Source: Polycladomyces abyssicola (GTDB taxonomy: Bacteria; Bacillota; Bacilli; Thermoactinomycetales; JIR-001). Taken from it: a stretch of DNA of 64,000 nucleotides. The notes under the pieces were generated by a model. That model was not told the DNA's origin and ran no database searches. It worked only from the letters and a program-made list of their open reading frames with translations. Location of the stretch: contig NZ_AP024601.1 of assembly GCF_018326425.1 (NCBI RefSeq), positions 3,026,001 through 3,090,000 on the forward strand. The letters run 5' to 3'. Position numbers and translations under genes: made by a program. Below, one piece after another: positions 10,198-22,121 of this stretch. Numbering within the stretch: the stretch's first letter is position 1; each line of letters starts with the position of its first letter.

Positions 10198-11172
10198 TCA
10201 ATAAAACCGGCCGATCAACGGCACTTCCCTAAGCAGAGCGGACAGGAAAATGTTGAGGAGCGCCAAGGGAAGGAGCACCTTCCATCCCAACTGCATCAAC
10301 TGATCCATCCGCACCCGGGGAAGGGTCGCCCTTAGCCAAAACAGGAAAAAGACAACAGCGGCAAATTTGATGACGAACCAGACAATCGGCGGGATGAACG
10401 TCAGACCGAAAACGGGGTTCCATCCGCCCAGGAACAGAATCGTCGTCAAAGCAGACATTGCGAATACATACACATATTCGGCCAACATGAAAAAAGCGAA
10501 ACGAAATCCGCTGTATTCCACATGATAACCAGCCACTAGTTCCGACTCAGCTTCCGGCAAGTCGAATGGCGTACGGTTCAGTTCTGATACGGAAGCGATG
10601 AGAAAGACCAGAAAGCCCAAAAATTGCGGCACAATAAACCACATATCCGCTTGTGCAGCGACGATTTTTTTCAGGTTTAATGATCCTGCGGCCATGATCA
10701 CGCCGACCACCGACATGACCAAGGGGATTTCGTAACTGATCATCTGGGCTGCCGAGCGCATACCACCCAACAGAGCATATTTGTTATTGGACGCCCAACC
10801 CCCGACCATGATGGCGATCGTGGTGATGCTGGAAACTGCCATATAGTACAGTAGTCCCACGGCGATGTCGGAAAAAACCAATGACGGCGTAAACGGAAGT
10901 ACCGCTACGACAGCAAACGCCGGCATGAAAGCAAGAATCGGGGCCGCCTTGAACAACGTGCGATCCGCCTTGTCCGGAATGGTGTCCTCCTTGAACAACA
11001 TTTTCAGTACATCGGCGACCGTTTGCAGGATTCCCCACGGCCCGACGCGGTTGGGACCGACACGACTCTGCATCCACCCGATCACTTTGCGTTCAAACAA
11101 TACGGCCATCGTGACGAACCCCAGCAGGATGAACAGCATGACAATGGCCCCGATGATTTTCCCTATCTCCAT
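10198..11172 (-). CDS. nuoH: NADH-quinone oxidoreductase subunit H
   Basis: Membrane subunit that forms the quinone entry chamber at the junction of the two arms (324 residues, eight helices). Family signatures are ERKVIGWMQSRVGPNRVGP near residues 28-46 and the acidic loop with FDLPEAESELVAGYHVEYSG near residues 215-235. Start ATG at 11172 follows CAGGAGGTGGAG; the reading frame is open further upstream to 11319, but that extension has no similarity to NuoH and no ribosome site. The upstream neighbour is nuoC, not the expected nuoD. Confidence 0.96.
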   Translation of the reverse strand: MEIGKIIGAIVMLFILLGFVTMAVLFERKVIGWMQSRVGPNRVGPWGILQTVADVLKMLFKEDTIPDKADRTLFKAAPILAFMPAFAVVAVLPFTPSLVFSDIAVGLLYYMAVSSITTIAIMVGGWASNNKYALLGGMRSAAQMISYEIPLVMSVVGVIMAAGSLNLKKIVAAQADMWFIVPQFLGFLVFLIASVSELNRTPFDLPEAESELVAGYHVEYSGFRFAFFMLAEYVYVFAMSALTTILFLGGWNPVFGLTFIPPIVWFVIKFAAVVFFLFWLRATLPRVRMDQLMQLGWKVLLPLALLNIFLSALLREVPLIGRFY

Positions 11173-11315
11173 CCGCCTCTCCACCTCCTGGAATCGGGCC
11201 AAACTTCTTCGGGAAACAGCCACCCTTCTCCAGACAATTTGCCAGTCGGAATATCCCGGAACCCCTCGAGCGGATTCCTCTTTACCCAAGTATGCCGTTC
11301 CTGTCGGTCTCCCAA
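11173..11315 (-). other. Spacer where nuoD is expected
   Basis: In 11-subunit nuo operons nuoD (roughly 370-400 codons) lies between nuoC and nuoH. Here the two are 143 bp apart. I translated the spacer in three minus-strand frames and saw no piece of NuoD (no QHPSTHG start, no GSLDPVFGEVDR-like end). The only functional element is the nuoH ribosome site at its 3' end. Confidence 0.8.
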
Positions 11316-12095
11316 TCAAATCTCCGGATCGAGCGGTTCATAATCTTTCCGAAGAGGATGGCCCTCCCAGTGTTCGGGCAGGAAGATGCGCTTCAAATTG
11401 GGATGTCCGTCGAAACGGATTCCCAACAAATCGTACACCTCTCGTTCATTCCAATCTGCCCCGAGCCACACGGAAGTCACCGAATCGACCCGCGCCTCGT
11501 CACGTTCCGTTTTCACCCGGACACAGAGGGAATGACGGTGCCGGAACGAGTAGAGGTGATACACCACTTCCATATGGGTCTCATAATCCACGCCTGATAG
11601 ATTTTGCAGGTAATCAAATGCGAGTGAATCGTCCTCTTTTAACAGACGGGCCACCTCAAGCCATTTCTCCTTTGGAACCACGATCGTGGGCAAATGATGA
11701 TTGGGCCGATTGATCGTGGCTTCTTCCACCGCGTCATCCCCAACCTGTTTCCGGATGGCGGTGACGAAAGCATCCAATACGGGTTGTTTGGGTGACGGTT
11801 CCAAAGGTTTCTCCTTCGCTTCCGCTTTCCGGGCCGCCGGATTCCGCCCCGCCCCCGCCGGTTTGGCTCTGGCCGCGGCCGCCGCTTTCGCCCGGGCAGC
11901 AGCTGCGGCTTTCCGCTTGGCATCCGCATCAACGGCATTTGCTGTTGTATCCTTCACTTGATCGTTTGCCGCGGTTTCGACATTCGATTCCGTTCGGGGT
12001 TTCTTCGGGGATTCCCGATCGGCTTCACTGCCTTTTTGGTCATCAGGGTCACTGGCAGAGGTTTGGGGGTTGTTGTCTCGTTCTTCCTTTTCCAT
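11316..12095 (-). CDS. nuoC: NADH-quinone oxidoreductase subunit C with long low-complexity N terminus
   Basis: Peripheral-arm 30-kDa subunit of complex I (259 residues). The conserved NuoC domain starts near residue 108 and contains the signature WNEREVYDLLGIRFDGHP and the terminal EHWEGHPLRKDYEPLDPE. The first 105 residues are an unusual charged and Ala/Lys-rich, probably disordered segment containing near repeats of AAAARAKAAAAARAKPA. Similar extensions exist on some Bacillales NuoC proteins, but their role is unknown. The ATG shares a base with the nuoB stop and GGGAGGAGGG precedes it. The C terminus is complete and is not fused to NuoD. Confidence 0.94.
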   Translation of the reverse strand: MEKEERDNNPQTSASDPDDQKGSEADRESPKKPRTESNVETAANDQVKDTTANAVDADAKRKAAAAARAKAAAAARAKPAGAGRNPAARKAEAKEKPLEPSPKQPVLDAFVTAIRKQVGDDAVEEATINRPNHHLPTIVVPKEKWLEVARLLKEDDSLAFDYLQNLSGVDYETHMEVVYHLYSFRHRHSLCVRVKTERDEARVDSVTSVWLGADWNEREVYDLLGIRFDGHPNLKRIFLPEHWEGHPLRKDYEPLDPEI

Positions 12096-12607
12096 CAGGT
12101 GACCCTCCTCCCGGTCTTCGCTTCATATCTGATTTTTTCCTGAAGTTTGTTGATCCCATAGATCAATGCCGCGGGATTGGGCGGGCAACCAGGAATGTAA
12201 ACGTCGACCGGGACGATCTGGTCAACGCCTTTCACCACCGAATAGGACTTCACATACGGGCCCCCGGCCGTGGCACAGGAACCCATGGCGATCACCCATT
12301 TGGGTTCCGGCATCTGATCGTACAATCGGCGAAGCAAAGGCCCCATCTTTTTGGTGACGGTGCCGGCCACGATCATCACATCGGACTGACGTGGAGAAGC
12401 TCGGAACATCACGCCGAAGCGGTCCAAATCATAATGGGGGCCGCCTGTCCCCATCATCTCGATGGCGCAACAGGCCAAGCCGAAGGTCAACGGCCAAAGT
12501 GAGTTGCTGCGTGCCCACCCTTTAATCTGCTCCAGTGTGGTGGTCAACACATTGCGCTCCAGTTCCTTTTCTTCTTCCGGCAACAATCCTTCCAGATTTA
12601 TTTCCAT
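12095..12607 (-). CDS. nuoB: NADH-quinone oxidoreductase subunit B (cluster N2)
   Basis: Carries the terminal 4Fe-4S cluster N2 that reduces quinone (170 residues). The four ligands are visible: tandem Cys in [14 protein letters not shown], Cys in [11 protein letters not shown] and Cys-Pro in [12 protein letters not shown]. It overlaps nuoA by 10 bp and nuoC by one base. NuoB and NuoD together form the quinone headgroup site, so the absence of nuoD from the operon bears on the function of this subunit. Confidence 0.97.
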   Translation of the reverse strand: MEINLEGLLPEEEKELERNVLTTTLEQIKGWARSNSLWPLTFGLACCAIEMMGTGGPHYDLDRFGVMFRASPRQSDVMIVAGTVTKKMGPLLRRLYDQMPEPKWVIAMGSCATAGGPYVKSYSVVKGVDQIVPVDVYIPGCPPNPAALIYGINKLQEKIRYEAKTGRRVT

Positions 12608-12972
12608 TCCAACACCTTCTTTTTCCAGGCGTAGAGTAATCCGACCAACAACAACAGCACAAACACGAGCATTTCCACCAGCGTGAACAATCCGACGCCG
12701 GATCGAAGCTCGTGATACACCGTCGCCCAGGGGTAGAGATAAATCGTCTCTACATCAAAGATGACGAACAACAGAGCAAACAGGTAATATCGGACGTTAA
12801 ACTGAATCCAACTGTCTCCCACCGGATCAGCCCCGCTTTCATAACTGATCCCTTTGGCAGGAGTAGGTTTCTGGGGTCGCAGGAGGCTTCCCGCTGTAAA
12901 CGCGACCAGCGGCAGGCCCAACCCGAGCAGAAAGAATATGGCAAGCATGACGTAGTTGGCGGAATAGCCCAT
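12598..12972 (-). CDS. nuoA: NADH-quinone oxidoreductase subunit A
   Basis: First gene of the nuo operon; 124-residue membrane subunit with three helices. The family loop [20 protein letters not shown] after helix 1 and the acidic [14 protein letters not shown] in helix 2 are both present. GGAGGG lies upstream of the ATG. The transcript leader from the promoter at 13216-13244 is about 235 nt. Confidence 0.96.
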   Translation of the reverse strand: MGYSANYVMLAIFFLLGLGLPLVAFTAGSLLRPQKPTPAKGISYESGADPVGDSWIQFNVRYYLFALLFVIFDVETIYLYPWATVYHELRSGVGLFTLVEMLVFVLLLLVGLLYAWKKKVLEWK

Positions 12973-13152
12973 GTCCAGGATTACCCTCCAAAGTGGTCTG
13001 ATTTTTCATCGCGAGCAATGGAGTTGCATGAGACTACAGTCCGTGATAGCATCTTCTCACCGAAATGGACGCCGGCAGAGAGTTCCAATAACATTTTTAT
13101 GCTAAACCGATCGTCATGGTTGATGAAAATCCTGTTTCTCCCCATCCCTTCC

Positions 13153-13186
13153 GATGTAAGCGCTTCATATCACGTAAGCGCTGAAT
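13153..13186 (-). promoter_or_regulatory. Two cre-like direct repeats in the nuo leader
   Basis: GTAAGCGCT occurs twice, 18 bp apart (13156 and 13174), just downstream of the nuo promoter. The first copy, TGTAAGCGCTTCAT, resembles the catabolite-responsive element recognised by CcpA but is one base short of the usual spacing. Regulation by carbon source is inference. Confidence 0.35.
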
Positions 13187-13215
13187 AAAGTAGATTCCCA
13201 CTATTTTTCACCCTC

Positions 13216-13244
13216 ATTATAGCAGAATGATTCTAAAGTGTCTA
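13216..13244 (-). promoter_or_regulatory. Sigma-A promoter of the nuo operon
   Basis: On the minus strand TAGACA, a 17-bp spacer and TATAAT with the extended TGC directly before it. An A/T-rich tract at 13261-13293 lies upstream and could act as an UP-type element. It would start transcription near 13208. Confidence 0.75.
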
Positions 13245-13567
13245 ACATCAACTGGTTTTTACTGGATATTTAAATTTTATTTTTTTTTATAATACATCGA
13301 GATTTAGGTTGTCCATTCATCTTTCCTTCCATCCCTGTTGGTGTTACTTCAAATAGAATGCAATGGATAGATCCGTCGATTTTGATTATCCTGTATGATA
13401 TCATGATGTCATGAAGTATTTGCCATCGTCACCCGGATTTCGAATGACAGGACATGCATCAAAATTTTCCACATCCGATGCGTTTTCTCCATCTATTCAC
13501 CATCGAGGGGCAAAAGAGTGTCCTGCCTGCAGCGATAATCACCCTTAGATCAAGAAAGGGGGATTCT

Positions 13568-14665
13568 GTGCGCCAATTTTTTACCATGGAAAACGGGCGG
13601 CATGCGGGACTGGTCATTATCGGTGGGATCGGTGGGTGGCTGGTGGCATTGACCGATCTTTCCGCCGGGTGGATGGTAGGGGCATTGATGGCTTCCGCTA
13701 TGATGATGTTTTGGAAGCCACACTGGTTTCATACGAACCAGCGAGAAATCCCGACGTTTTGGCAAAATGCGGGGCAATTGCTGTTGGCGATTGAGTTGGG
13801 AAGACAGGTGAATTGCTCGATTTGGCTGACCTTGTTTGAAAACAGCCCGATTATCATCATTGTATTGATCGTTTCCTTCGGAGTTTCGCTATGCTGCGGA
13901 TTGGCTTTGTGGCGATACAGCCGCACAGATCTGCTGACAGGACTGTTTGCCTCCACCCCCGGTGGGATGTCAGCCATGCCGGGCCTGGCAGAAGAGATGG
14001 GAGCCAATCCGATCGTGGTAAGCATGGTACAGCTGATTCGCCTCTCTCTCGTGGTCAGCATCGTCCCGCTCTTGGCATTCACCTGCGTTGGTCACCCTTC
14101 CGGTTATGCCGGATCTGTCCGGACAGACACTGGATCATTTTGGGTGACGATTGTATTGGCCGGTGCTGCTTGGATCGCGGCTATCGCCGGAAAACGGCTG
14201 AAATTCCCGGCTCCCTTGCTGACAGGCGGCATGCTGGGAACAGCACTGGCTCAAACTACTCTCTCCGTCTGGTTCGGGCGCGATCTGCATCTCTGGTGGA
14301 CAGATGCGCTTTTCTGCGCGGCCCAAGTGTTGATCGGTACCAGCATTGGCACCAAGGTGAACAGACAACAGTTAAAGGAAGTCAAGTCTGCGGCTCTGGT
14401 GGGCAGCGTCACGTCCTTCATCATGCTGTTGGTCATGGTGATTTGCGCGTTCATCATTTCGAAGTGGACGAATATTCCGCTGACCACTTCCTTGTTTGCC
14501 ATGGCACCGGGTGGAATTGCCGAAATGGCGGTCACTTCGATCACCTTCCATGCGGATGCCACATTCGTCGTCGCTGTACAGGTGCTGTGTGTTCTCGCGG
14601 TGATCATCATGCTGCCGCCGGTGTTGCGATGGTTACATCGGATCACTTTCAACTCGCACGCTTAA
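13568..14665 (+). CDS. AbrB-duplication family membrane protein
   Basis: A polytopic membrane protein (365 residues, about ten helices) of the family with an internal duplication (membrane AbrB duplication, often called AbrB family transporter or putative ammonia monooxygenase). Each half contains a re-entrant-like motif: FASTPGGMSAMPGLAEEMG near residue 140 and FAMAPGGIAEMAVTS near residue 315, which is the repeat. The start is a GTG with AAAGGGGGA 4-5 bases upstream; an ATG at 13454 in the same frame has no site. Despite the name it is not the AbrB transcription factor. Substrate is unknown. It stands alone, divergent from nuo and convergent with atp. Confidence 0.82.
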   Translation: MRQFFTMENGRHAGLVIIGGIGGWLVALTDLSAGWMVGALMASAMMMFWKPHWFHTNQREIPTFWQNAGQLLLAIELGRQVNCSIWLTLFENSPIIIIVLIVSFGVSLCCGLALWRYSRTDLLTGLFASTPGGMSAMPGLAEEMGANPIVVSMVQLIRLSLVVSIVPLLAFTCVGHPSGYAGSVRTDTGSFWVTIVLAGAAWIAAIAGKRLKFPAPLLTGGMLGTALAQTTLSVWFGRDLHLWWTDALFCAAQVLIGTSIGTKVNRQQLKEVKSAALVGSVTSFIMLLVMVICAFIISKWTNIPLTTSLFAMAPGGIAEMAVTSITFHADATFVVAVQVLCVLAVIIMLPPVLRWLHRITFNSHA

Positions 14666-14848
14666 AACAAAGCCGCATAACTGATTGAGCGACAAAGTCC
14701 GCTGCGTTCGATTTCCCGTCCCCAACTCCGAACTCGACACCATGAATGGATGTGGGTTACCTTCAGATTTAAACGAAAAGCGCATGGCGACCCAAGGTAG
14801 TCCCTCTTGTGCTTGTCGTGTAGAATAAGTTACTAGCATACTCCACAC

Positions 14849-14882
14849 AAAAAAACTGCCGGCGTAAGACCGGCAGTTTTTT
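14849..14882 (-). terminator. Bidirectional terminator between atpC and the AbrB-family gene
   Basis: Symmetric hairpin CTGCCGG/CCGGCAG with a 7-base loop flanked by A tract on one side and T tract on the other, so it can end both convergent transcripts. Located 20 bp past atpC. Confidence 0.9.
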
Positions 14883-14901
14883 AGCGATCTTTATTCCCTG
14901 T

Positions 14902-15300
14902 CTATTTCCGGGCCACGTTGAGGCGGTTTTCGGCGCGGCGCAACGCGTATTCCGCGCGCGCACGGTCGATGTCGGGTGAACCTTCGGCCAAACGGCGCTC
15001 CGCCCGTTCTTTGGCCGCTTTCGCCCGCTCGACGTCAATTTCTTCGGCCAACTCCGCCGCCTCAGCCAGCACGGTCACCTTTTCCGGACGCACTTCCAAG
15101 AAGCCGCGGCTGACAGCCACTTGGCGTTCGTTACCATCTTTTTTGATGCGTACGACAGTGACGTCCAAAGGGCTCACAAAGGGAGCGTGCTTGGGCAAAA
15201 TCCCGATGTCCCCTTCAGCGGCCCGGGTGATCACCATCTCCACCTCGTCGGAAAAGACTTTCCGCTCGGGGGTGACGATGTCCAATTGGATGGTACTCAT
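14902..15300 (-). CDS. atpC: ATP synthase epsilon subunit
   Basis: Central-stalk subunit that regulates ATP hydrolysis (132 residues). N-terminal beta-sandwich with [13 protein letters not shown] and [16 protein letters not shown], and a C-terminal helical hairpin (from about residue 86, with [17 protein letters not shown]). I start at the ATG at 15300, with AAAGGAG nine bases upstream; a GTG six bases earlier is too close to that site. Last gene of the atp operon. Confidence 0.97.
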   Translation of the reverse strand: MSTIQLDIVTPERKVFSDEVEMVITRAAEGDIGILPKHAPFVSPLDVTVVRIKKDGNERQVAVSRGFLEVRPEKVTVLAEAAELAEEIDVERAKAAKERAERRLAEGSPDIDRARAEYALRRAENRLNVARK

Positions 15301-15324
15301 GGACACCCGCTCCTTTTACGCATC

Positions 15325-16746
<1,422 letters not shown>

Positions 16747-16807
16747 TCAGCTTCAGATGGGATACACACATTCCGTACTATATCAAACTGCGTAGGTGCA
16801 GGGTTGA

Positions 16808-17665
16808 TCAGGACAATGCGTTAGCTCCGGCGACGATTTCGGCGATTTCCTGCGTGATCGCGGCTTGACGTGCCCGGTTGTACTGCAAGGTCAAAGTGGC
16901 GATCATCTCGGTCGCGTTGTCGGTCGCATTTCCCATCGCGGTCATCCGAGCACCGTGTTCACTCGCTTTGGACTCCAACAGTGCGCTGAAAATGAGTGTC
17001 TCGGCATAGCGCGGCAGCAGTTCCGCCAGCACTTCTTCTTCATCCGGTTCATATTCATAAAGGGTCCGGGCTTGACCTTCCAAGCTGATGCTTTCCAACG
17101 GAAGCAGTTGTTTTTCCACCGGACGCTGGGTGACCGGGTTGATAAATTCGTTGTAGAGCAGGACCAGCTTGTCGTATTTCTCCTCCGCATAAAACTGCAC
17201 CGCTTGGCAGGCGATCTGCTTGATGTCCGCGAAGGTGGGCGAATCGGGCAAGCCCACCACTTCTCCGATCACCGGATACTTCCGGCGTTTCAGGAAGTCA
17301 CGCCCTTTGCGTCCGATTACGAAAATCACATACTCATCCGGGCTTTGATGCCGTTCGCTCACGATTTGCACCAATTTGCGGAGCAGGTTGCCGTTGAAAC
17401 CGCCGGCCAGTCCACGATCCGATGTAATGATCAAATAGCCGGTTTTTTTCACTTCCCGGGCGATGAGCATCGGGTGCTTCGCAGAGGTGCCGGCTGCGAT
17501 GTTGGCGATCACTTCGCGCATTTTCTCCGCATACGGACGCGCCGCTTGAACCCGCTCCTGCGCACGGCGCAGTTTGGCTGCAGCCACCATCTCCATCGCT
17601 TTTGTGATCTGTCTGGTGTTTTGAACCGAGCGGATCCGGCGTTTGATTTCCCGTTTGTTTTTCAC
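16808..17665 (-). CDS. atpG: ATP synthase gamma subunit
   Basis: Rotor shaft of F1 (285 residues). N terminus KREIKRRIRSVQNTRQITKAM and C terminus with GNATDNATEMI, both deeply conserved coiled-coil parts of the shaft. The ATG has GGCGG-type ribosome site upstream. Spacing to atpD is 73 bp, a little larger than within the rest of the operon. Confidence 0.98.
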   Translation of the reverse strand: MKNKREIKRRIRSVQNTRQITKAMEMVAAAKLRRAQERVQAARPYAEKMREVIANIAAGTSAKHPMLIAREVKKTGYLIITSDRGLAGGFNGNLLRKLVQIVSERHQSPDEYVIFVIGRKGRDFLKRRKYPVIGEVVGLPDSPTFADIKQIACQAVQFYAEEKYDKLVLLYNEFINPVTQRPVEKQLLPLESISLEGQARTLYEYEPDEEEVLAELLPRYAETLIFSALLESKASEHGARMTAMGNATDNATEMIATLTLQYNRARQAAITQEIAEIVAGANALS

Positions 17666-17753
17666 GCATCTTCACCGCCTTTCTGCCGACGGCGTCCCGG
17701 TTCCGCCCGTTATCCACGAGCGGACCGGACACCGGGAGAGTTTGGATCGCTGT

Positions 17754-19283
<1,530 letters not shown>

Positions 19284-19310
19284 TCACCCCTATCTGTCCA
19301 AGTCCTTTCT

Positions 19311-19856
19311 TCAACGCATACGGGTTCCGCTCAGCTGTTGCTGGAAACGGTCCAGTTTCGTCTTCAGGCTACCGTCGTACAGGCGGTCGCCGACCCGTAC
19401 GATCACCCCGCCCAAAATATCGGAATCCACCACGTTGGTGATGGAGAGCTCTTTCCCGATCAGTTCCTTGAAAAGGGTGATCAAACGTTTTTGATCCTTG
19501 ACCGTCATCTTCCGCGGCGTCGTCACAATCGCATCCGCCACACCACGCGATTCATTGGCCAACGCGCGATATTCCTCCGCGATTTTGCCAATCGCCGATT
19601 GCCGTCCCCGGTCGATCAAGAGGAATAGAAGATGCTTCGTCGGCTCGGACAGCTCGCTGAAGATACGTTCCAACAGTTCTTTTTTCGCTTCCTCCGCCAC
19701 ATACGGATGCGCCAGCCATTCACGAAATTCACCGTTTTCCTCCAGTGTTTGGACCACGGTGAACAATTCCTGCTCCACCTGATCCAGCATCTGTTTCTCG
19801 CTGGCCACCTCGAACAAGGCACGCGCGTATCGCTTGGCTACCACGGATTGACTCAT
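19311..19856 (-). CDS. atpH: ATP synthase delta subunit
   Basis: Stator subunit linking the b dimer to the top of F1 (181 residues). Family marks are VAKRYARALFEVA at the N terminus and DSDILGGVIVRVGDRLYDGS near residues 140-160. Start overlaps the end of atpF by four bases (ATGA). Confidence 0.96.
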   Translation of the reverse strand: MSQSVVAKRYARALFEVASEKQMLDQVEQELFTVVQTLEENGEFREWLAHPYVAEEAKKELLERIFSELSEPTKHLLFLLIDRGRQSAIGKIAEEYRALANESRGVADAIVTTPRKMTVKDQKRLITLFKELIGKELSITNVVDSDILGGVIVRVGDRLYDGSLKTKLDRFQQQLSGTRMR

Positions 19857-20341
19857 TGCAGTTCGCCTACCTGTTGAAGATAGCGATCCACCAATTTGGA
19901 TTGCTGTTTGGCGTCAATTTCCTTCTCCATCACTTTGGAGGCCAGGAGAACAGCCAACTGACCGACCTGATCCCGCAATTCGGCCAGCGCTTTTTCTTTC
20001 TCACGGGCAATTTCGTTGGTTGCTTCCTGAATCATCCGTTCCGCCCGCTCTTGGGCTTCCTTGATGATCGCTTCGGCTTCCCGCTCTTTTTGCACCTTGG
20101 CGCGCTCCAACAGTTCACGTGCTTCTTTGCGCGCTTTTTCCAATGCCTCGCGCTGCTCCGCGACCAGCCGTTCCGCTTCGGCGCGATTTTTTTCCGCCGT
20201 GTCGATCTGTTCATCGATATACGCTTGGCGCTTTTCCATCACACCCATGATCGGGCGAAGCGCGAAGCGGATCAACAACCCCATCAAAACGAGGAAGGCG
20301 ACCAACTGGAACAGCATGGTGCCCAACTCCAGCTTCAACAC
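19853..20341 (-). CDS. atpF: ATP synthase b subunit
   Basis: Peripheral stalk of ATP synthase (162 residues): one N-terminal membrane helix (residues 5-25, LFQLVAFLVLMGLLIRF) and a long, highly charged Ala/Glu/Arg-rich coiled coil. Preceded by a 109-bp spacer that contains a strong stem-loop (20406-20431). Overlaps atpH. Confidence 0.97.
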   Translation of the reverse strand: MLKLELGTMLFQLVAFLVLMGLLIRFALRPIMGVMEKRQAYIDEQIDTAEKNRAEAERLVAEQREALEKARKEARELLERAKVQKEREAEAIIKEAQERAERMIQEATNEIAREKEKALAELRDQVGQLAVLLASKVMEKEIDAKQQSKLVDRYLQQVGELQ

Positions 20342-20405
20342 ACCGAGTCACTCCCTTCAAACCGTGCTGAACGCCATCGGATCTGCGTATGAGTACAGCA
20401 ATTTG

Positions 20406-20431
20406 GGCGGGGTAGAGGGTCCTACCCCGCC
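20406..20431 (-). other. Strong stem-loop between atpE and atpF
   Basis: Perfect 10-bp GC-rich stem (GGCGGGGTAG with CTACCCCGCC) and six-base loop; no T tract follows, so it is not a standard terminator. It lies just after the gene whose product is needed in highest copy, consistent with mRNA stabilisation or partial attenuation. Confidence 0.7.
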
Positions 20432-20450
20432 TTCATGTCGGAAGACCGCA

Positions 20451-20750
<300 letters not shown>

Positions 20751-20767
20751 TTAATCTCCATCGTGTA

Positions 20768-21493
20768 TTAATGATCATGGGCGACTTTTTGCCCGATGTA
20801 GACAATGGCCAAGACTGTAAACACATACGCTTGCACCGTGCCGACAAACAACGAATACGCCAACCACGGCAACAGCGGCAACGAACCAATCGCCCCGGCC
20901 TTCACCATGATCAGGATCAGCACTTCCCCCGCAAAAATGTTCCCCCATAAACGCAAGGCATGGGTCACCGGTTTCGCGATCTCGTCGATGATGTGCATCA
21001 CCACCATCGGAGCGAACGGCTCAAAATAATGCTTCACATACCGCTTGGCTCCCGAGCGAATCCCCAGGTAATGGGCGAACAGTGTGATGGTGACCGCCAT
21101 GACAACCGGGATGTTGATATCCGCAGTAGGAGATTTCCACCAGGCATAATGTTTGCCTTCCTCGATCCCGAGTGCCGGAATGGCGTGATGCGCTTCCGTG
21201 CTGATGTTGAGGATCAGACCCAGCTGGTTAGCCACAAACATGAACAAAAAGAGCGTAAAGGCGAACCCCACGTATTTTTCCGCCGTCTTCTGATCCAAAC
21301 CGGTGCGGGTAACGCCGCGGATGAAGTCGATGAGCATTTCCACGAAGTTCTGCATTTTCGTTGGGCGAATGTCCCGTCCACGCGTGCCCCATACCGCGAT
21401 CAGAAAGACCACGACGCAAGTGACGACAGTGGCGATCATCACAGCCACATCAAACGTGAGGCCAAACAGGTGAATCTTCGGCGTGAGCTCCAT
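20768..21493 (-). CDS. atpB: ATP synthase a subunit
   Basis: Membrane stator subunit with the proton half-channels (241 residues). The essential Arg lies in HALRLWGNIFAGE, and the last helix contains GTVQAYVFTVLAIVYI. I start at the ATG at 21493 with GAGGTGAGA upstream; the ribosome site is inside the last codons of atpI, so the two genes are tightly packed. A longer in-frame start at 21610 would overlap atpI heavily. Confidence 0.97.
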   Translation of the reverse strand: MELTPKIHLFGLTFDVAVMIATVVTCVVVFLIAVWGTRGRDIRPTKMQNFVEMLIDFIRGVTRTGLDQKTAEKYVGFAFTLFLFMFVANQLGLILNISTEAHHAIPALGIEEGKHYAWWKSPTADINIPVVMAVTITLFAHYLGIRSGAKRYVKHYFEPFAPMVVMHIIDEIAKPVTHALRLWGNIFAGEVLILIMVKAGAIGSLPLLPWLAYSLFVGTVQAYVFTVLAIVYIGQKVAHDH

Positions 21494-21501
21494 CCCATTT
21501 C

Positions 21502-21897
21502 TCACCTCTTTTCTCTGGAAAATTGGCGCTGCGTGTGCCGCAATCCCACGGCGATGAGGAGAATATATGGAACCGGTAACCCCAGCAGGACGGACCGGTA
21601 ATCGATCCACTCGGGAAACCGGACAGCCAGCAACATCGGAAACGCCGCCATCAAAAACCGGTTGGCCAATCCCGTGTTGACGCGCCGCTTCCCGGACGCG
21701 GCGGACATGGCCTGTTCATCTATGAGGCGAAGTTTGCGGATCAAGTAGAGGACATTGTACAAACCGGCCGCTCCACCCAGGAAAATACCCGCAAAAAACA
21801 CCTTCCACGACGTCGCCCACCACAAGAGAAAAGCAAGGGCCAAAAAGATACAGGTGAGAATGGCCGTTTGACGGCGGTAGAGGTCTTGCGCGTCCAT
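21502..21897 (-). CDS. atpI: ATP synthase protein I
   Basis: AtpI (131 residues) with four membrane helices; in related bacteria it assists assembly of the c ring. The ATG at 21897 is favoured since AAGGGA is eight bases upstream; an ATG at 21906 overlaps the atpZ stop but has no spacing to the site. Basic stretch SGKRRVNTG separates helices 2 and 3. Sequence conservation in the family is weak, so identification leans on topology and operon position. Confidence 0.85.
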   Translation of the reverse strand: MDAQDLYRRQTAILTCIFLALAFLLWWATSWKVFFAGIFLGGAAGLYNVLYLIRKLRLIDEQAMSAASGKRRVNTGLANRFLMAAFPMLLAVRFPEWIDYRSVLLGLPVPYILLIAVGLRHTQRQFSREKR

Positions 21898-21902
21898 TGG
21901 AG

Positions 21903-22121
21903 TCATTCCCTTAATAAAGCCTTGATGGTATAGAAAGCACTGGCGATACCCAATACAAGGCCCAACATCACACCCGTAATCAAGAGGACAGGTTGGGTGT
22001 GCCAGCGGGTATCTAACATGCGTCCCAGCCAACCACCCCCAAGTGTCATCAGCACCACTTCCATGCCGAGCGTACCGATCAGTCCGATCATTTGCCAGGG
22101 GTTATCTGTGCTTTTTTTCAC
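21903..22121 (-). CDS. atpZ: AtpZ/AtpI family protein (AtpZ)
   Basis: First gene of the atp operon: 72-residue protein with two membrane helices (QMIGLIGTLGMEVVLMTL and the Gly-rich second helix), matching AtpZ, which together with AtpI has been linked to cation transport or assembly of the synthase. GTG start at 22121 with GGAGGGA six bases upstream; a longer ATG start at 22196 is possible but lacks a site. Ends in overlap range with atpI. Confidence 0.83.
   Translation of the reverse strand: MKKSTDNPWQMIGLIGTLGMEVVLMTLGGGWLGRMLDTRWHTQPVLLITGVMLGLVLGIASAFYTIKALLRE

Noticed and set aside
11173-11319. Upstream extension of nuoH as part of a degraded nuoD
   Set aside because: Translated in three frames; no NuoD-like stretch, only an open leader without ribosome site.
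13261-13567. Promoter for the AbrB-family gene
   Set aside because: TATAAT near 13288 and TATGAT near 13393 are present but no acceptable -35 partner; left unassigned.
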